From positions 1 through 16,021 of the forward strand of contig JAGGXL010000032.1 of assembly GCA_021163085.1 (NCBI GenBank): 16,021 bases of DNA, read 5' to 3'. The translations under genes were made by a program, and so were the position numbers. The stretch comes from Thermodesulfobacterium sp. (GTDB lineage Bacteria > Desulfobacterota > Thermodesulfobacteria > Thermodesulfobacteriales > Thermodesulfobacteriaceae). The notes below the pieces were generated by a model. It had not been told where the DNA came from and did not search any database. It saw only the letters and a program-made list of their open reading frames with translations. Shown here one piece after another: positions 13,399-16,021 of the stretch. Each line of letters begins with the position of its first letter. The first letter of the stretch is position 1.

Positions 13399-14084
13399 TC
13401 CTTGCTATTGAAACCTCTGGGGAAACCGGAGGGATTGCCCTTTTTAGAGAAAGTTTATTAGGTGAAGTAGCTTTATTCTCAAAGAAGTCCTATTCTAATA
13501 TCATCTTTAAATCTTTGCCCTTTCTTGAAAAGACCCTGGGTTTTTCCTTAGATAAGTTGAACTATTATGCTATTGATATAGGACCTGGGAGTTTCACAGG
13601 CTTAAGAGTTGGTCTTTCTATTCTTAAAGGATTGTATTTAGTTTACCCTAAACCAGTTATTACAGTATCAAGTTTAGAAGTTTTAGCAACTAATTTCATA
13701 GGTTACTCTGGAAACATAGTCAGTTTGATTAATGCTTACAGCAAAGAGGTCTTCTTAGCTTCCTATAGATGGGAAAATTTTTATCTAAAAACTTTACTTT
13801 CTCCAAGATGCATCCCCTTAAAAGAATTACCTTTTTACATAAATACTCCTTCTCTTTTTGTAAGTAAAACTCTTGAAAAATGGAAAGACTTTTTAAAAGA
13901 AAATTTAAAAGATTTTCTTATTGAACCGGTCTTTTCCCCAAGCTTAAGTGCAGGGCTTGTTGCTAAATTAGCTTATATAAAGTTAAAACATGGGATAGCA
14001 GAGATAAAAGATGCGGAAAAAATTCTGCCTTTATATTTAAAACCCTCAGAAGCTGAAAGGAAAAGTGGACTAAGGTTGATATGA
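13383..14084 (+). CDS. tsaB: tRNA threonylcarbamoyladenosine biosynthesis protein TsaB
   Basis: TsaB is the inactive Kae1-like partner that, with TsaD and TsaE, transfers threonylcarbamoyl to A37 of ANN-decoding tRNAs. The 233-residue product opens with the family sequence LILAIETSGETGGIAL (5-20) and carries the IGPGSFTGLRVGLS motif (66-79) and the usual LEVLA segment. The length is typical. The start lies inside the end of rseP (16-nt overlap), with AGAGG directly abutting the ATG, an unusually short spacing that suggests translation coupled to rseP. Its stop overlaps the next start in ATGA. tsaC, tsaD and tsaE are not in the window. Confidence 0.93.
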   Translation: MEAPLILAIETSGETGGIALFRESLLGEVALFSKKSYSNIIFKSLPFLEKTLGFSLDKLNYYAIDIGPGSFTGLRVGLSILKGLYLVYPKPVITVSSLEVLATNFIGYSGNIVSLINAYSKEVFLASYRWENFYLKTLLSPRCIPLKELPFYINTPSLFVSKTLEKWKDFLKENLKDFLIEPVFSPSLSAGLVAKLAYIKLKHGIAEIKDAEKILPLYLKPSEAERKSGLRLI

Positions 14085-15064
14085 TTGCTTTTCTTCTGAA
14101 AAGATTTTTAACCCTTATAATTACTCTTTTAGGAATAACCATAATAAGTTTTTCAATTATTCATCTTGCACCAGGAGGACCACTAAGTCCTCTTACAGAA
14201 TTTAATCCCAAAATTACCCCAGAATATAGAAAAAAGCTTGTAAAAATGTATGGTCTTGACAAACCCCTTTATGTTCAATACTGGAAGTGGTTAAAAGGTA
14301 TTATTAAACTGGATTTTGGTAAATCTTTTTCTTTAGATCAAAGACCTGTATGGGATAAAATAAAAGAAAGGCTTCCTGTAACTCTTTTTATAAATGCACT
14401 GTCTTTATTTTTAATCCTTTTGATTGCTATTCCTATGGGGGTTTACTCTGCAGTAAAAGCAGAAAGCGCCTTTGATAGGATAACCACAGTGGTAACCTTT
14501 ATTGGTTATGCTATGCCAAGTTTCTGGTTAGCTATAATACTGATGATGATTTTCGGAGTAAAACTTCAGTGGCTTCCAATTTCGGGGCTTCATTCAACCA
14601 TTGGTTATGATGAAATGAACCTTTTTCAAAAGATATGGGACTGGACAAAACATCTTATTTGTCCATTATTTGTAGCTACTTTTGGAGGGCTGGCAGGGGT
14701 TTTAAGATATGTGAGAAATTCAATGTATGAAGTTTTAAAATCAGATTTTATACTCTTTGCCAGAGCAAAGGGACTTCCAGAAAGGGTAGTAATTTATAAA
14801 CACGCTTTAAGAAACGCTCTTTTGCCTTTGATAACTATTTTAGGACTTTCCATACCTGGATTGGTAGGAGGCAGTGTAATATTTGAAACCATTTTTGGGA
14901 TTCCTGGTGTAGGACAATTAATGTGGCAAGCTGTAATGGCAAGAGATTATCCAGTAATTATGGCAAATCTATTTCTAATTTCTTTTCTCACTCTTCTGGG
15001 AAATTTTCTTGCAGATATAGGTTATGCACTTGCTGATCCAAGAATAAGACTGGAAAGTAAATGA
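14081..15064 (+). CDS. ABC transporter permease, DppB/OppB family
   Basis: An inner-membrane permease of the dipeptide/oligopeptide/nickel importer family, working as a heterodimer with a DppC-type partner. The 327-residue product has the usual N-terminal segment (FLLKRFLTLIITLLG, then IHLAPGGPLSPL), five more hydrophobic segments, and the ATPase-docking EAA loop around 222-245 (FARAKGLPERVVIYKHALRNAL). It ends with GIPGVGQL and the ALADPRIR tail typical of DppB. TAAGG lies 5 nt before the ATG, which overlaps the tsaB stop. No substrate-binding protein or ATPase gene lies in the window, so peptides, nickel or sugars are all possible substrates. Confidence 0.92.
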   Translation: MIAFLLKRFLTLIITLLGITIISFSIIHLAPGGPLSPLTEFNPKITPEYRKKLVKMYGLDKPLYVQYWKWLKGIIKLDFGKSFSLDQRPVWDKIKERLPVTLFINALSLFLILLIAIPMGVYSAVKAESAFDRITTVVTFIGYAMPSFWLAIILMMIFGVKLQWLPISGLHSTIGYDEMNLFQKIWDWTKHLICPLFVATFGGLAGVLRYVRNSMYEVLKSDFILFARAKGLPERVVIYKHALRNALLPLITILGLSIPGLVGGSVIFETIFGIPGVGQLMWQAVMARDYPVIMANLFLISFLTLLGNFLADIGYALADPRIRLESK

Positions 15065-15894
15065 AGGAACTTTTTAAAGAACTAATAAAACATAAAATAG
15101 GTTGCGCCTCTTTAATAGTTATTTTTATTTTGGTAGTACTTGCACTATTTGCTCCATACCTATCCCCCTATGATCCCTTTGAAATAAATGTAAATGAAAT
15201 TTTACTTCCACCTTCTCTTAAACATCCCTTAGGAACAGATCTTCTGGGAAGAGATGTTTTGAGCAGAATGATTTATGCTTCGAGAATTTCTTTAGAAGTA
15301 AGTCTTGTAGCAGTGGGAATTTCTATAGGAATAGGGGTTTTCTTAGGTTCTCTTGCAGGTTATTTGGGAGGAATAGTTGATCAGATAATTTCTCGTTTTA
15401 TAGATATAATGCTTTGTTTCCCTACTATTTTTTTGATTTTAGCAGTAATTGCCTATTTAGAACCTTCTATATTAACTATAATGATTGTAATTGGTGCTAC
15501 AAGCTGGATGGGAGTAGCAAGATTGGTAAGAGCTGAAATAATGTCTTTAAAAGAAAGAGATTTTGTTTTAATAGCAAAGGTTTATGGAGCAGGAACTTTT
15601 AGAATTATATTCAGGCATCTTCTTCCCAATGCTCTGCCACCTGTTCTGGTTTCTGCTTCTCTGGGTCTGGGGCAGGCTATTCTTATTGAATCTGCCTTAT
15701 CTTTTTTAGGAATTGGAGTTCAACCACCCATACCGTCTTGGGGTAATATCTTAATAGAGGGTAAAGAGACCTTAGAGATTGCCTGGTGGTTATCGGTGTT
15801 TCCAGGGCTTGCTATTCTTATAACTGTTCTTGCATTTACTTTACTTGGGGAAACTCTACAAGAAATTATGAATCCTAAGAAGGAGATGAAATAA
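15061..15894 (+). CDS. ABC transporter permease, DppC/OppC family
   Basis: The second permease of the same importer. The 277-residue product shows the family N-terminus (membrane segment at about 15-32, then APYLSPYDPFEIN), the HPLGTDLLGRDVLSRMIYASR block that follows the first segment, and an EAA loop (KERDFVLIAKVYGAG, then FRHLLPNALPP). The C-terminal FLGIGVQPPIPSWGN motif is also present. Its ATG overlaps the stop of the preceding permease in ATGA, so the two are translationally coupled. Four nt after its stop the convergent tRNA-Leu gene begins, so the ATPases and binding protein are not directly downstream and must be encoded elsewhere or shared. Confidence 0.92.
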   Translation: MKELFKELIKHKIGCASLIVIFILVVLALFAPYLSPYDPFEINVNEILLPPSLKHPLGTDLLGRDVLSRMIYASRISLEVSLVAVGISIGIGVFLGSLAGYLGGIVDQIISRFIDIMLCFPTIFLILAVIAYLEPSILTIMIVIGATSWMGVARLVRAEIMSLKERDFVLIAKVYGAGTFRIIFRHLLPNALPPVLVSASLGLGQAILIESALSFLGIGVQPPIPSWGNILIEGKETLEIAWWLSVFPGLAILITVLAFTLLGETLQEIMNPKKEMK

Positions 15895-15898
15895 TTTA

Positions 15899-15985
15899 TG
15901 GTGCCGAGGGCGGGACTCGAACCCGCACGGACTTACGTCCACTAGCCCCTCAAGCCAGCGCGTCTTCCAATTCCGCCACCTCGGC
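15899..15985 (-). tRNA. tRNA-Leu (anticodon GAG), with encoded CCA end
   Basis: Read on the minus strand, the sequence folds as a complete class II tRNA. The acceptor stem is GCCGAGG/CCTCGGC and the D stem GCG/CGC. The anticodon stem is CTGGC/GCTAG, with the loop TTGAGGG giving anticodon GAG (15951-15949). The long variable arm is GGAC-GTAA-GTCC, and the T stem GCGGG/CCCGC has the loop TTCGAGT. The discriminator base is A and CCA is encoded (15901-15899). Long variable arm, A73 and anticodon identify leucine (CUC/CUU codons). G+C is 56 of 84 bases without CCA, much richer than the neighbouring genes, consistent with a thermophile. The gene is convergent with the permease operon. Confidence 0.97.
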
Positions 15986-15995
15986 GTTAAATTTT

Positions 15996-16021
15996 AATAT
16001 ATTCTCAAATTTTTCTTTGTC
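15996..16021 (-). promoter_or_regulatory. Predicted promoter of tRNA-Leu, cut by the window edge
   Basis: On the minus strand TATATT (16001-15996) is a 5/6 match to the -10 consensus and lies about 10 nt before the tRNA 5' end. Sixteen nt upstream the last four bases of a possible -35 box, GACA (16021-16018), are visible. The first two bases are outside the window. Confidence 0.45.

Noticed and set aside
1..16021. Mobile elements, CRISPR arrays, toxin-antitoxin or defence genes
   Set aside because: No transposase or integrase motifs, no regularly spaced repeats, no terminal inverted repeats and no unassigned gene-sized space were found. The only long repeat is internal to uvrA.

Overview
The window is an AT-rich bacterial chromosome segment carrying housekeeping genes at very high density. 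It holds one partial gene at the left edge (ilvD, minus strand), two long plus-strand gene runs and one tRNA gene (minus strand) at the right edge. No insertion sequence, CRISPR array, phage gene or long non-coding stretch is visible. The protein genes are A/T-rich and lysine/isoleucine-rich, while the tRNA-Leu is 56 G+C out of 84 bases. That contrast is typical of thermophiles. The DUF39 homocysteine-biosynthesis protein is found mainly in strict anaerobes, and the IlvD looks like the oxygen-sensitive type. Together these suggest a thermophilic anaerobe, and I favour a Thermodesulfobacterium- or Caldimicrobium-like sulfur metaboliser. That assignment is inference from gene content, not something the sequence proves.

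Layout. At 2-922 (minus) lies the N-terminal part of ilvD. At about 970-1010, two divergent promoters overlap, each -35 box lying in the spacer of the other. From 1050 to 8866 (plus) runs a tightly packed unit: NifU-type Fe-S carrier, rpoZ (RNA polymerase omega), dnaJ, moaC, a DksA-type zinc-finger protein, and a double-length uvrA of 1753 codons. A 107-bp gap with an extended -10 promoter follows. From 8974 to 15894 (plus) runs a second packed unit: CBS-pair protein, DUF39 homocysteine-biosynthesis protein, secG, dxr, rseP, tsaB, and two Dpp/Opp-type ABC permeases. The convergent tRNA-Leu(GAG) gene ends 4 nt beyond the last stop codon.

How the genes work together. The first unit mixes transcription control (omega and DksA, which carry parts of both ppGpp sites on RNA polymerase), protein folding (DnaJ), cofactor assembly (NifU, MoaC) and DNA repair (UvrA). 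The second mixes sulfur amino-acid synthesis (CBS + DUF39), membrane protein export (SecG) and intramembrane proteolysis (RseP), isoprenoid precursor synthesis (Dxr), tRNA t6A modification (TsaB) and peptide or metal uptake (DppB/C).

The most notable item is UvrA. It is a tandem fusion of two complete UvrA-like halves with four ATPase modules, and the halves are unequal. Half 2 keeps canonical UvrB-binding and Q-loop sequences but has lost almost all of the insertion domain. Half 1 keeps the insertion domain but is diverged elsewhere. A 44-nt stretch is identical between modules 2 and 4, which suggests gene conversion. The second notable item is the CBS/DUF39 pair, which looks like the two-gene version of a protein that is a single fusion in methanogens. 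The rest of the window is ordinary, and I see no clearly new multi-gene system.
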